NCBI GenBank assembly: GCA_010015655.1
Contig: ML976693.1
Span: 97,369 to 161,368 of the forward strand
Source: Bimuria novae-zelandiae CBS 107.79
Taxonomy: Eukaryota > Ascomycota > Dothideomycetes > Pleosporales > Didymosphaeriaceae
DNA: 64,000 nt
Direction: 5' to 3'
Shown here piece after piece: positions 36,025-46,612 of the stretch. The notes beneath the pieces were generated by a model. That model was not told the origin of the DNA, searched no databases, and saw nothing but the letters and a program-made list of their open reading frames with translations. How positions within the stretch are numbered: position 1 is the first letter of the stretch; the number at the start of each line of letters is the position of its first letter. A program made the position numbers and the translations under genes.

Positions 36025-36481
36025 TGTTAAGATCCTAAAGAGGTAGCTATTCTCTAAGGGGCTAAGGTTAGTTCTTGGGCAGGAGTACTAGTAGGACGGG
36101 AAAGGGTTATAGTAATAGCTTACGCTTGTTACTAAGGGCGTTAGTATTAAAGGTATATACGGTATAATTAAATTAACAAGGTTGCTTATTCAGATCTAAA
36201 TAATAGATTAATAACAGGTTAAACACGAATGCCTTAAGGGTATTCGTGTGGGTTTATATACAAGAGGGGTAAACCTTACTGTCTATCTCTCTTTCTATCG
36301 TCCCTAGATTCTAATGGATGGTCGCGCCGTCCGTGGATGGTGCACCTTCCACAATCTTGGCAGGATGGTATGTCTTGGCTGGATGGTACATCACGTGACC
36401 TCGGTTACGCGACCCCGCCAAGTGTCACTTCTACTAAGGCCCGTTGGTCCTCCGCGTTCCATACATGTTCAGATCCTAACA
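36025..36481 (-). repeat. Gypsy-4 5' LTR at the edge of the transposon island
   Basis: It is a close copy of the 29638-30095 LTR with TG...CA ends. Its outer end at 36481 is the boundary between AT-rich transposon DNA and GC-balanced gene DNA, 42 bases from the stop codon of the neighbouring MARVEL-like gene. Confidence 0.88.
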
Positions 36482-36523
36482 AAACTACGCTCTACGGTCT
36501 TTAGGAACTTCCGGACTAGTTCT

Positions 36524-37693
36524 TTACAGCCTAGTCGTGTCCGCCCCCGGCCCAACGTTACTCCCACTCTCTATGCCATACTCCCCATGCCTCCCCGGTC
36601 TCGTCGGTGACAAAGGCGGTGTAGATGGATACGGCGGATTAGTACCTGCCGTAGTAGGACGATTCGACGATGGCCGCCTCGAAATGTGGCTGATACTAAC
36701 CGGTGAAGCAGGCTCAATCCTCATCTCAATCACATGATGGATAGGCGAAACCGGCGAACTGGCCTCCGTCCCCTTTCCGTGATTCGAAGCGGGTGAATGC
36801 GGCGCCGTGCCAACGGCGTGAAAGGGTCCCTGTGTATCGATGCGTGGCGAGTGCCCGTTCAGCCCGGTATGCCCACGGTTATGCGAAGGGCTCGACCGCA
36901 ACGGTTGCGCCGTCGACGTCGTCGCTGCCGGACTCCTCGTCGGCTCACTCATCCCGTACGCAGTGTCGTGTTCCACGCCATACCCACCTCCAGCTCCAAC
37001 TCCAGCCGCCGTCCCCGTCCCCTTCCCCGGAAGTCCCCACGCAGGCTGCCCCGCAAGGTGGCAGTGGTAATAATACAGAAACACCAGCGTCGTGAGCAAA
37101 AACAATGCACTATGCCACATCCCTCACGTTAGCAAAATCCCACATGCACAAAGCAAGGAAAACAGAATAAAAGAAGACCGAACTCACAACTCCACCCCCG
37201 CAAATACACACGCAGCAACCCCGCTCCTCCACGCACTCCTACACCCCCCGCACACCGCGAACACGACACCCACTACCCGCAGCTCCTCGCCGTACTCGGA
37301 GAACACGTCCAGATATCCGCCCAGCGCCGTGCAGGTCGCGAGCCAGAAGAGCGTGCCGAGGAGGTCGAGGGCGAGCGCGATGCGCGGGTCGTAGATGCAG
37401 CGCTGGGTTATGTGCAGCGGGGTGGTGAGCGGGAGAATGAGGAGTGTTAAGAGGGAGATGAGGAGCGTGGAGATTAGTGGGGGGCGGAGAGGGCCGCCGG
37501 AGTAGAGGGAGAGGGGGTAGGCGGTTGTGGCAAGGGTGGTGAGGGCGAGGAGGAGTTGGAGGGTGCGGGGGATGAGGAGGTAGGGGTCTGAGTGTGTGTG
37601 TGTGTGTGGTTAGCTTGTGGGTTTGAAATTTTGATGATATGGGATGGGGGACTTACGGACGGAGACGGGGCCGCCAGCGGGGATGTATGCCAT
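36524..37693 (-). CDS. MARVEL-like four-helix membrane protein with long Pro/Ser tail
   Basis: Model: three exons, 37693-37657, 37587-37188 and 37109-36524 (GTAAGT/CAG and GTGAGT/TAG introns), 340 residues. Residues about 15-37, 49-68, 85-106 and 135-160 form four hydrophobic segments. The third carries the LDLLGTLFWLATCTALGG pattern typical of fungal MARVEL-domain proteins, and two Cys lie in the loop before helix 4. Residues 170-340 are a low-complexity Pro/Ser/Gly/Thr cytosolic tail. Such proteins sit in plasma-membrane or vesicle membranes; the exact role is unknown. The 3' end is 42 bp from the Gypsy-4 LTR, so the native terminator and possibly the tail could have been altered by the insertion. 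Family assignment rests on topology and motif only. Confidence 0.7.
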
Positions 37694-38426
37694 GTTGGAG
37701 GGTGGGGAGGTGAGTGAGTGTGTGGACGCCAGAAGTAATGTTTGCCTGCAAGAGAAGCATTTTGAGACGGAGTATGGTATAGGGCGAGACAAAGACGTTG
37801 TTCCTGCGCCCGTCGATGCTTGCGGTTGCCGACTCTCGCATTCCAAAGGGGTGGTACAAAGAACTCCCCTTAACTACACCGCCCATCAATCCCATCCTCC
37901 AGAACAACCACAACAACGGAGTCTATATAAATCTGAAACTTTTCTCAAGCCACAATCGTTGTCAAAGAGCCCTTTCCCTCCAATGTTCGGTACACATTCT
38001 TGGATTAAGCTGGATATAGATGTGAGGGATACGCACACTGATCGACTAAGTTCCGCGAGCCGGAGAAGTGCCGCAGGAGGTACTGATTTCGCGCGGAAAG
38101 GCGGCTTACAAGTAGTGTCCAGAGCGGGGCTAGCCGCGCGCGTGAAGACCGGGCGCGCGGGGGAGTGTGAGATGGGTAGTCGCAGTCGTCATAAAGGGAT
38201 TAGGGTGAGTAGCTCGGGTTTGTATATGGATTGGTGCTGTGTGGAAACTGTTGCAGTGCACCCTCGCTGGCAAACGTCATATCTCTTCTGCATCCTACCA
38301 TCGGCGAAAACCAACGGGCATGAGGCATAGTATATTCATGTCTATCATTAAGCTGTTCTGACCGGACGTGTCGGTATACTAGCCACACTAGCTAGCTTCG
38401 ATCCACCCGATATCGTCAATGTGCCT
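37694..38426. other. Intergenic region, no gene recognised
   Basis: This is the upstream region of the MARVEL-like gene and downstream region of the PRE4-like gene. A plus-strand frame of 228 codons (37644-38330) overlaps the antisense of exon 1 but shows no family or domain. Confidence 0.5.
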
Positions 38427-39319
38427 TCACGCGGTCTGTGTACCGTAACCCCGGATCTGCTCCGCGAAAGCCCAGCTCTGGTTCTCAAGCTGCACGTTCT
38501 CGTCCAGGTCCACGCCTTCCTTCGTGATGGTGGCAATGGAGTACTTGTCCATACTCCGAGCATCCCTGTAGAACAGCACTTTCATGCACTCCTTAACCAA
38601 GTTCACGGCCTCCTCTTTACTGACGTTCTTCACCGAATCCTCGTCCGGAATTGTCCTCCTCATGATCGGTTGTGCAAGATGCGCTCCGAAGCCAGTGGCA
38701 AGGGTCGGTGATGAGAAGGTAGTTCCTAGCAAATCGGCACTAGCGAGGAAGGGCTTCGACTCGCCGTCAAGACCAGCTATCAAGAGGTGGTTCCACAGCG
38801 GGTTGAAGTCGGACCGGCGCTTGTACATGACCTTGGCGAGGTATGTGTGGAGGTTTTTCGCGTTGAGCGGATCGTCAGAGCCTGAGTAGTTCTCCCGGAT
38901 ATCGAGGGAGTTGAGCAGACGGTCAAGGTACTGCATGTCTGAGACGTCGCCGCCGAACCCTACCACGACCGTCTCGTTGAACTTGCGCAGACGCTTGACG
39001 TCCGTGAACCGAGCAAGGGAGCCATATGAAGCTAGTGAATTCCGTCAACATAATTCCCCAATGTGTTGACGTCGGCGTTCGCTATTCGTACCTAGGTTGT
39101 CTGCGGCAATCACCACGCCGTCCTTGAACTTGGCTGCTACGACCGAGGTTCCGGTCACGATGGGGCTTTGTGTATGTTGATTCGGACCGGCGGTTTGGAA
39201 ATGCGAGTGGTCATAGGCACCATACACATCGTCTCTAGGCTGATATATAGTTAGTAACGGTGGTGCATCTGATGGTGAGCTCCACTGACACGACCCCAAG
39301 CTTGCGGGAGGTGGTTCAT
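38427..39319 (-). CDS. PRE4: 20S proteasome subunit beta-7 (Pre4/PSMB4)
   Basis: Model: three exons, 39319-39290, 39239-39092 and 39031-38427, 260 residues, the usual length. The N-terminus MNHLPQAWGRPRDDVYGAYDH is joined by a 50-bp intron chosen because it gives the conserved AWGRPRDDVYG. Residues 34-60 hold the processing-site region IVTGTSVVAAKFKDGVVIAAD. A second intron splits ADNL-ASYGSLARFTDVKR. The rest contains the conserved GFGGDVSDMQYLDRLL and GFGAHLAQPIMR. Beta-7 is a catalytically inactive structural subunit of the 20S core beta ring. The gene is divergent from the HCNGP-like gene across 219 bp, a likely shared promoter, and lies about 1.5 kb from the gene for its ring neighbour beta-6. 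Confidence 0.95.
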
Positions 39320-39538
39320 GATCGCGAATTTGGTCTTTAGGGTTGGGCGGGAGAGAAAGAAGGTGTCGTGACGGCCGATTCGGAGTTCAGAGGTGCTGTT
39401 GAAGGTAAAGCTGCGGAGGTGAGGGCGTCAGGCAGCTTGAACGCGCAGTTGCGACCCCGGTGCCAAGACACCTGGCCCAAGCTCCCATCATCACTCTCTT
39501 TTCTATACTCTCCATCCAGCGAATGTTAAACATCAAAC

Positions 39539-40434
39539 ATGCTCGGAATTGACTACGTAAGTAGCGACGAAGAAGACGTTTCGTCCGTTGCAAAACCTGA
39601 GGTTAGTGTTGTAAAATGATCAAGAAAGGGCGCGATAGCTACTAATATCGAGTTGCCAAAACCACCTCTACCAGCAGTTGTATCGGCTCCAGAGCCTGCT
39701 CCAGCGCCAGTTGAAGAGAAACCAGCACCAACGGCTTTGCCAGAAGGACCCGCTCAAGGGCGTAAGTCATTGACAGCACGTGGCTGCAATTGCAACTTTC
39801 TAATCACGGTACTCAGCTTCTGCAACACCACTGCCCGAGGACGATGAAACGCAAGATATCACTCCGCCAGGATCCCCTTTCACTTCGAATCGTCTGATGA
39901 TGCAGAGCCTGACGCTACCTCCGGTCCCCAATCTAGATATACCACCATCACCACCAGGCTCACCACCACAAAAATCAACCAAGAAGTTTGCACAATTTCT
40001 GGAACTCAAGAAGAACGGTCAACATTTCAATCAAAGGCTCGAGGGCTCGCCAGTTGTGCGTGATCCGAACCATTCTAGGAAATTGATGGACTTTGCTGGC
40101 GTGAGTGACCTCGACTGGCTCGGTCGGTGCCTCTATACTAACAATATGCTAGATCAACGATGAGGATCAGTATGTCTCTACGCTACCAGAGGGTCTTGGC
40201 GTACCGGCGGTATGGCCGGAATGGGCTTATGGTGACGCGCTCAACGCCTCCCAGAAGAAGATTAACAAAGTGAAGGAGAGCGAACGGTCGAAGGTGCCCC
40301 GGTATTCAGTAGACTTTGTGCCGGCCGAATCCGGTGCCTCCAGCGGTTCAGGCACGCCTGCAGGGAAAAAGTCACGGCAGAGCGCAGCTGAGAGAGTCAT
40401 GGCGGGACTGGACAGACCAAAGGACAGGCGATGA
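39539..40434 (+). CDS. HCNGP/SAP30BP-like protein
   Basis: Model: four exons, 39539-39601, 39653-39761, 39817-40100 and 40153-40434, 245 residues. The N-terminus MLGIDYVSSDEED is acidic, residues 22-110 are Pro/Ala/Ser-rich, and the conserved part follows: HFNQRLEGSPVVRDP, KLMDFAGI, then TLPEGLGVPAVWPEWAYGDAL and NASQKKINK. This matches the HCNGP family (human SAP30BP), whose members share an N-S/R-LMDF-G motif followed by a D-Y/LP-W-aromatic motif and act in transcription regulation and splicing in the nucleus. The Lys/Ser-rich tail ends in DRPKDRR. The start follows the divergent promoter with PRE4 and is the first ATG. Confidence 0.75.
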
Positions 40435-40767
40435 TGTATCCTCGGTCGCCTGTCTAGATAATAGTCTTGTGTAGTACAGAGTACCATGTTTCATTCTCCA
40501 GATAAGCTAGTAGCTCAACTCTCCACAAACTCAAAGAGCCCGTGTCTGACCGGTCTTCTATGGGCGTGTGAATAGTTGTATCACGTGTGGTTTCTTCCAG
40601 CTTGCGCACGGGCCGCCACAAGCAGTACGTTCGACGCGGAGCTGCCTGCCAGAGCCATCAGCAACACCGACCGACCCCACGCCACTCACCTCGCTCTCCC
40701 GCTCGAAACCCTTTGATACCTCCTCGATTCTACTTATTCTGAAATCAAGACCCCGCGCACTGTCAAG

Positions 40768-41611
40768 ATGGCCGCAATGTTCTCCGGTGCTCCTCCGCAA
40801 GGTGGTCCAGGCTACTCGTTCAAGCAGACCCCCACAGCAGCTCCGGCGGGCGAACGACAGCACGGCTTCTACCCGTAGGTGGCTCCTCTAACAATAAATA
40901 TGTATGATTACTCAAACATGCAGCTACACCGACAACGGCGGCTCAACACTCGGAATCTCGGGCGCCGACTTCAGCATCCTCGCGGGCGACACTCGCTCAA
41001 CGTCCGGCTACAACATCAACACGCGATACGCGCCCAAGCTCTTCAAGATCGGCGGCGAGGGGCCGGAGAACAAAGGCGCACGGATAGTGCTCTCAGTGGT
41101 GGGGTTCGCGGCGGACGGCGATGCATTGAAGGAGCGCCTCGACACTATCGTCAAGATGTACAAGTACCAGCACGGCAAACCCATGACGGTGTCGGCCTGC
41201 GCACAACGCCTCAGCCACATTCTCTACAACAAGCGCTTCTTCCCGTACTACGTGCACGCGATCCTGGGTGGGCTAGACGAGGACGGCAAGGGCGCGTTGT
41301 ACTCGTACGACCCGGTGGGCAGCTACGAGCGGGAGCAGTGTAGGGCTGCGGGCGCGGCGTCATCGCTCATCATGCCGTTCTTGGACAACCAGGTCAACTT
41401 CAAGAATCAGTACGTGCCGGGGAGCGGCACCGGCCATCAACTTCAGGCAAAGCAAGCTACACCGCTGTCGCGGGATCATGTCGAGGATTTGGTGCGGGAT
41501 GCCTTCACGAGCGCGGTGGAGCGACATATTGAGGTCGGTGATGGGCTGCAGATGATGATCATCACCAAGGACGGCATCCAAGAGTCGTTCACGCCGCTGA
41601 AGAAGGACTAG
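40768..41611 (+). CDS. PRE7: 20S proteasome subunit beta-6 (Pre7/PSMB1)
   Basis: Model: two exons, 40768-40874 and 40924-41611 (49-bp intron), 264 residues. The propeptide (MAAMFSGAPPQGG to HGFYP) is followed by the conserved YTDNGGSTLGISGADFSILAGDTR, then RYAPKLFKI, SVVGFAADGDALKERL, YNKRFFPYYVHAILGGLDEDGKGALYSYDPVGSYER and a C-terminal QESFTPLKKD. Beta-6 belongs to the inactive subunits of the 20S core and lies next to beta-7 and beta-5 in the ring. It points the same way as the HCNGP-like gene, 333 bp downstream of it. Confidence 0.96.
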
Positions 41612-44031
41612 AGGAGTGTCGCAGAGGGGATGAGAGTGGGGGATTTCTGGGCCGGCAGCATAGCCGGTCTGTATGAATAGCATCCCACGGCGTAGAACGA
41701 AGCAATGACACAACTTTGGCCGGGATCAACGTGGCCAATGTAATTCACCACGACTCCACCACTTTCCTGACGTGCGTATGGTTGTTTCCGCTTTTCTGAT
41801 TCCGAGCTTCGAGTTGGACCTCATATTTTATCTTCATTCCATCGTCCTTGTCCGTATACCCTTTTCCATGCCTCTTTCCACTTTTCCTACACTGGTAATA
41901 CGGGTCTGAGCTGCGAGAGCTAGTTTTGTAGTACCCACCACGTACGATGGCCTCTTCGTACACGGTAACATGGCTCCACAGACATCAGTATCAACCCTCC
42001 ATTACCCTAATCACCAATATCTCCGTTTTCCTCTTTGTCAATTATTTATTTCTACTGTAAATGCCTTCTTTACATCCTTGCTCTAAAAAAAATCTGCATT
42101 TATACCAGATCCGAATGATCCTTGTCATAGAAATGCCCTTTTACTTCCATGCCGTTATGCCCTGACACCTGCCCGTATGCCCGCTCCTCTATCCTTATGA
42201 TCCTATAATAGGCCTAGATAGACACTAGGTACAGCAGCGCAGGACCTCTGCCAATATAGTCCGCATTGTATCGCCTAATCTCTTCGGGGGCTCTAAAAGT
42301 GTCATGCGCGTTAGCGGGACTTTAAGGAAGGGAAGGAGTGCGGCGGTGTCTACGGTGAGCGTGACGATGGTGGGAGAAAAGGCGATTACAGCGGTTTGGC
42401 CTGCCGAAGGGTATCGAAACGGGGAATGGAGTGCTAAAGCAGTGTGTGCGGGAGAGATGGTAGAGGTGCGGGGTGGAAAGAGGTACTAGGGGTACACAGG
42501 ACACGCGTTGGGAATAGAGCTACGCTTGTGGGTGGCAGAAAGACTGGGTGCACTTTCGTGTCAAAAGGGGACTTTTGGAAAGTTGGGGAGCACTTGGTTG
42601 TGCTTCCGCTTTGAAAAGCCTGGACGATGTGGGTGTTACGGGATGGGTATTCGTTTGGAGAGGTGTGGTAGAGGCCTCGAGAGGAGAGGGAGAGATGGAT
42701 GGGGAAGGGTTGAGCGGGAACGACTTGAGATGGACTCGTCGTCGTGCGACGATAAGACTCTATAAACGTACTGTATCTGCGCAGGAGTGACGTAGGATTT
42801 GAGGCGCGTGTTAAGAAAGCTCGCCAAAAGCGGAGCACGGTAGGGTAAAGTATAGGGATTAGGATACGGCGAAGCGAAAATGGTAGGGCGTTTGAAGGAG
42901 CCCGCAAAGCGAAGGCTTTCGATGTGGTATTCAAGTGCTTGAGTACCATGTTTGAGGTGCACAATAGATGGATCTACGCGCTGGGAATCGGCCACAGTAT
43001 TTAACTTCCACGTGTTCGGGATATTTTAGAGGGGAATAGAGTTGTTGGTCATTCTTCTCTTAATCAGTTTTCTGAACGCTGCCTAGGTGCGACGATTATA
43101 TGCAATTCGTCTCCAATGGATCTAAAATCCTAACAAGCGGACCACTTGTGGGATCAGCGAACGAGAAATTGACAACACTAACAAAGGTGATCTATCTTTC
43201 ATGGAGATAATACTTGGTAATGGATAGGTAACGAGCTTACTGTGACATTTGCTTTGTTTGCGATCATATGGGGGTGTTGCGAGAGAAGGTAAGCAAAGTT
43301 AGAACTATTGGTTATCACCGGAGACACCTAATAATGGTGTTTTTATCTTGCGTTTTGTATGGTGTATCTATTTGTTTTGGCGGATTAAAATGAGCAATAT
43401 GGTCACGAATGCGAGAATACTAGAGTCGTGTCGCAACGCATGACCTTGCGTTCTTTGTTTTATATATCTTGTAGGATTTCCCATTTCCCACTAAAGCTTA
43501 AGAGCCACCGCTGGACGAGGATCGCATAGGTACAATGCCTAGATTACATGCAATGGATCCTATACAGAGGTAGCATACGCGAGACGCCCGTGGTGGGAAA
43601 TTTGACAGTAGATAAGGACATGGGTAGGCACGGCATCAATGGTTCATGCGGTCGTGTGTGGAGAAGCTGCGTAGGACACCAAGATTCACGTCATCAATGA
43701 CCATCATGTCTAAGATGCGTGTCATTATGAAAAGGCTATGAAGCACAGATTTCAATACTGATCCAACCAGGTCGAACAATCAACCGGTTTGCTGCTCATA
43801 AGAGCTCAAACGGCGTGAGTAACCCTGTGAAAACTTCCCATGCTATCCAATATGCCATACAATATGCCATATAATAGGCACTCCTCTCGGAGGAAGAGCG
43901 GGTCAAAACCAGTCCGTGAAGTACAAAAGGTGTGCATGATTTCTGACGCACACGGCCGACATTGTCTTGCTGCCATTCATCTCTTCATGCAACAAGAGTC
44001 GCACCGTCCGCAGCTGGCGGTAGACGCCCGC
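41612..44031. other. 2.4-kb gap, no gene recognised
   Basis: Frames on both strands (for example a minus-strand frame of 176 codons at 42434-42964) have no recognisable domain and no splice pattern I can defend. Near 43840-43875 the short motif ATATGCCATA is repeated. The gap is unusually long for this gene-dense half and could hold a non-coding RNA or an unrecognised gene. Confidence 0.45.
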
Positions 44032-45607
44032 CTACTTCTCATCTTCCGACTCGTCGCCGTAGGACTCCTGGTCGTGCTCCTCATCCGCCGGCGGTAGAGC
44101 CTGGGAGCCCTGGCGAATTGGAAGTCTTGGCTGCAGCGAAGAGTGAGAGTCGCCATTGGAGCTATTGAAACCATTAAAGCCATGGAACGAGGCGGCGCTG
44201 GCAGATCGGCCGAAGCCGCTGAAACCGCGGAAGCCAGTACGATCGGTGAATCCAGAGACGTTCGAGAAGCCGTTGTGGACTTGATGGTGGCTGGTTTCAA
44301 CATCCTCGACGTCGTCGTTCTGGACGGACACACGAGTATTGGCAGCTGAGGCCTCGCGCGCTTCGCTTGCCGCCTTCTCTGCCCGTGCCTTCACCTTGAC
44401 CTGCAAGTACGCCCGCTTCCGGCGTGCAACTTTCAGTTCTGCCTCAGCCTCCACTAGCTCGGCTAGGGTCAGCTTAGCCTCCGGCGGATCGTCGTCGTCA
44501 TCGTCGTCGTCAATGCTGAAATTCCCAAGTCAGTATTGTACACTCCAGTGAGATGGGTCTCGTGTAAAGCTAAAAGTTGGTCATTGTATTGCCCATCCTA
44601 AGGTAATACGCTAGCGCTTCCAGTGTACCGTATCTTGGAGTACGGTACGCTGGAAGTGCTGTAACACACCGGCGATTGGAGTTCCTGCGGCCCACTTTCG
44701 TCATTACATGAGGGGAAGGATGGGTGACTACGTACATGATAGTCGGCGACTCTTCCTTGATGACAGGACGCTTGGAAGTCAGACGGCGGCGCTTGGGTTC
44801 ACGCTGAGGGGAGTCTTCGCGAGCAGGCTCGGGGTCCTCGACAGGCTCAGGATCGTCGGTGCCACCAGAGACCTCGCTCCGGCCGCGGCTCTTGCTCTTG
44901 TCTTTGCCGCGGCGTTGGTAACCGCCATTCTCATCGCGACGAAGTCGAACGGCTATATTGTTGGCAGTGATTAGCATATGATAGAATGCGTAGATAAATG
45001 ACTACTCACGCTTCTTGGGTTTCTTCGGCTTAGCGGCCTTCCACCATCCCTGAACACGGCTCTCGTCTGTGGTAAAGTCAGTATGTGTAGTCGGATGACA
45101 AAAAGGTTGGTTTAACATACACGCCTCGTTGTCGCCACGCTTCGTGCCCTTCGGCAGGTCTTGGTCGACGAGCTCCTCAAGATAGGAGTCAAGGGAGTCG
45201 TCGGAACTAGACTCCGATTCTTCGGGCTTTTGCGGATTGCGCAAGGCAGGGTTCTCGAGCTCTGCCTTCACCTTTCGAATGTCCTCAAGACGACACCAAG
45301 GATGCTTCTCCGCGTGCACCGCGACCTTCTCGCGCAGAGACCTATGGAATGTGACTAGGTCGCCGCCATTGAGGCGTGCGATAGCCTGGATAGACTTGAG
45401 GAACTCAACACCCCAGTTGCGCGGCTCATCCTCCGACTTGTCCTTGATGTGGTCGCGCCGCTCACAGTCCCACTGGCGCATGCGGATGTCCTGGGGAATG
45501 ATGTCCTTAAAATTCTCTAGATCCACCTTGAAAGAAGTAGCAATTGCGGGGAGCATCGCGTTGACCATGTCCTGGGTCTCGGGTTTGAGCGTCTCGAAAC
45601 GGCCCAT
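44032..45607 (-). CDS. Unrecognised charged, nuclear-looking coiled-coil protein
   Basis: Model: four exons, 45607-45121, 45066-45010, 44952-44736 and 44515-44032, all with consensus splice sites and consistent phase, 414 residues. The first 165 residues look globular and helical (MGRFETLKPETQDMVNAMLP, NWGVEFLKSIQAIARLNGGD, HPWCRLEDIRKVKAELENP). After a Ser/Asp/Glu linker comes a basic segment (WWKAAKPKKPKK, PKRRRLTSKRP), an acidic run of eight Asp residues near 255, a Lys/Arg/Ala coiled coil (ELVEAEAELKVARRKRAYLQ) and a Phe/Gly/Ser-rich region (TGFRGFSGFGRSASAASF). Nuclear localisation is inferred from the basic clusters. I do not recognise the family. Divergent from the IMPACT-domain gene. 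Confidence 0.7.
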
Positions 45608-46612
45608 CTTGAAGGCGCTTTGGCGCGACCTGCTCTTTGAAGAGTTATTCGTGAGGTTCAGGGAATATGTATGAATTACATGCGTAGAAAGAAGAAAGTT
45701 TGCAGTTTAATACAATGTGTGATGCGCCTCGCGGCGCGACCACGCCACGTCTCGCAGATTTGTTTTCGGTTTGGTGGAGAGAGGGCAAAAAAGGTTGGAC
45801 TTACTCTTGCTTTCTTGAAGAAGTTGTTGGTCTCGAAGACGCAATATGGCTGGGAGCGAAGTTAGTGTAGTGGTGAGGCAAGGGTGGCGGGCGAAGAACT
45901 GGTTTTCTACGACGGAGCCCGTTTGTGTGCCAAGCGTGGGCCACAAGGCAGGTGAGCGACAGAAGTTGAAAGGATTTGGGGCAGGCGCCCTTAAATGTGC
46001 CCAAAAGCTGTGACCGAAGTCCCTCGACGTAAGTAAGTGAGAGAAAGTCAACTGGCGCGGGGAAGCTTGTCTGGCTGGCACGCAGAGCGCAGGTCATCAT
46101 CCAAAATGGAAATAGAGCATATAGAGAAGATTGAGAAGTCGAAAAAGAATATTGTAGAGAAAAGAAATGGCTGACTGCTTCCCAAGAGAAAAGAAAGGAG
46201 GACAGCAACCGGGCTAGAGTGGTAGATATTCTCCATCGAGAGTGACAGAAGACGTGATAGCATTTCCTTGAAAATAGAAAGCATTCTGTTTTAATCATAA
46301 GCACCGCTACTCAGTTATCGAATGCGATGTTGTGATCGTTGCTTCGACTCCTATTCTTCGACACAAGATTACTTTTGGATATAGTCAGGCTCCACGAAAC
46401 TTAAGCCTATAAGTAACATGGATTCCCTTTTCCACGTAGAAATTATATTGGTGACAGATATGAAGTGTGACGGGACGTTCTTTCCCAGCGGCACATCCTA
46501 CCTTCAAGAATCGACCGCACAGACCAATTTTCGGCTGAACCCTCCCCAATGGCCTGACCTCCTCTGGACTCGACATGCGCGTACCCATTCCACAACCACA
46601 AGCGCAATCATC
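45608..46612. other. Divergent promoter region, about 1 kb
   Basis: It separates the charged-protein gene (minus) from the IMPACT-domain gene (plus). Overlapping minus-strand frames at 45707-46304 lack any family match. The plus frame of the IMPACT gene is open back to 46418, but the conserved part favours the ATG at 46613. Confidence 0.5.

Larger units (their letters stand above)
29638..36481 (-). mobile_element. Gypsy-4: Ty3/gypsy element, least degraded copy
   Basis: LTRs are at 29638-30095 (458 bp) and 36025-36481 (457 bp). In minus sense: gag about 35150-35990 (VREELLRSSIKVETLEELYKE); zinc-knuckle region about 35090-35170; protease 33795-34046; reverse transcriptase 33123-33341 (IKKDRIQRPCINYRRI) with the YLDDIL-type box near 32960-32990; RNase H about 32380-32640; integrase with HYGIPK at 31602-31817. 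RIP is milder than in the other copies, but stops still break the frame. The outer flanks (GATAG left, AAACT right) do not match, so target duplication is lacking. Confidence 0.85.

Noticed and set aside
37644..38330. 228-codon plus-strand frame
   Set aside because: It overlaps the antisense of the MARVEL-like gene's first exon, has no domain, and its composition changes along its length. Probably chance in GC-balanced DNA.
42434..42964. 176-codon minus-strand frame
   Set aside because: Ser/Thr/Pro-rich with no domain; overlapping frames on the other strand are equally long. Not called as a gene.
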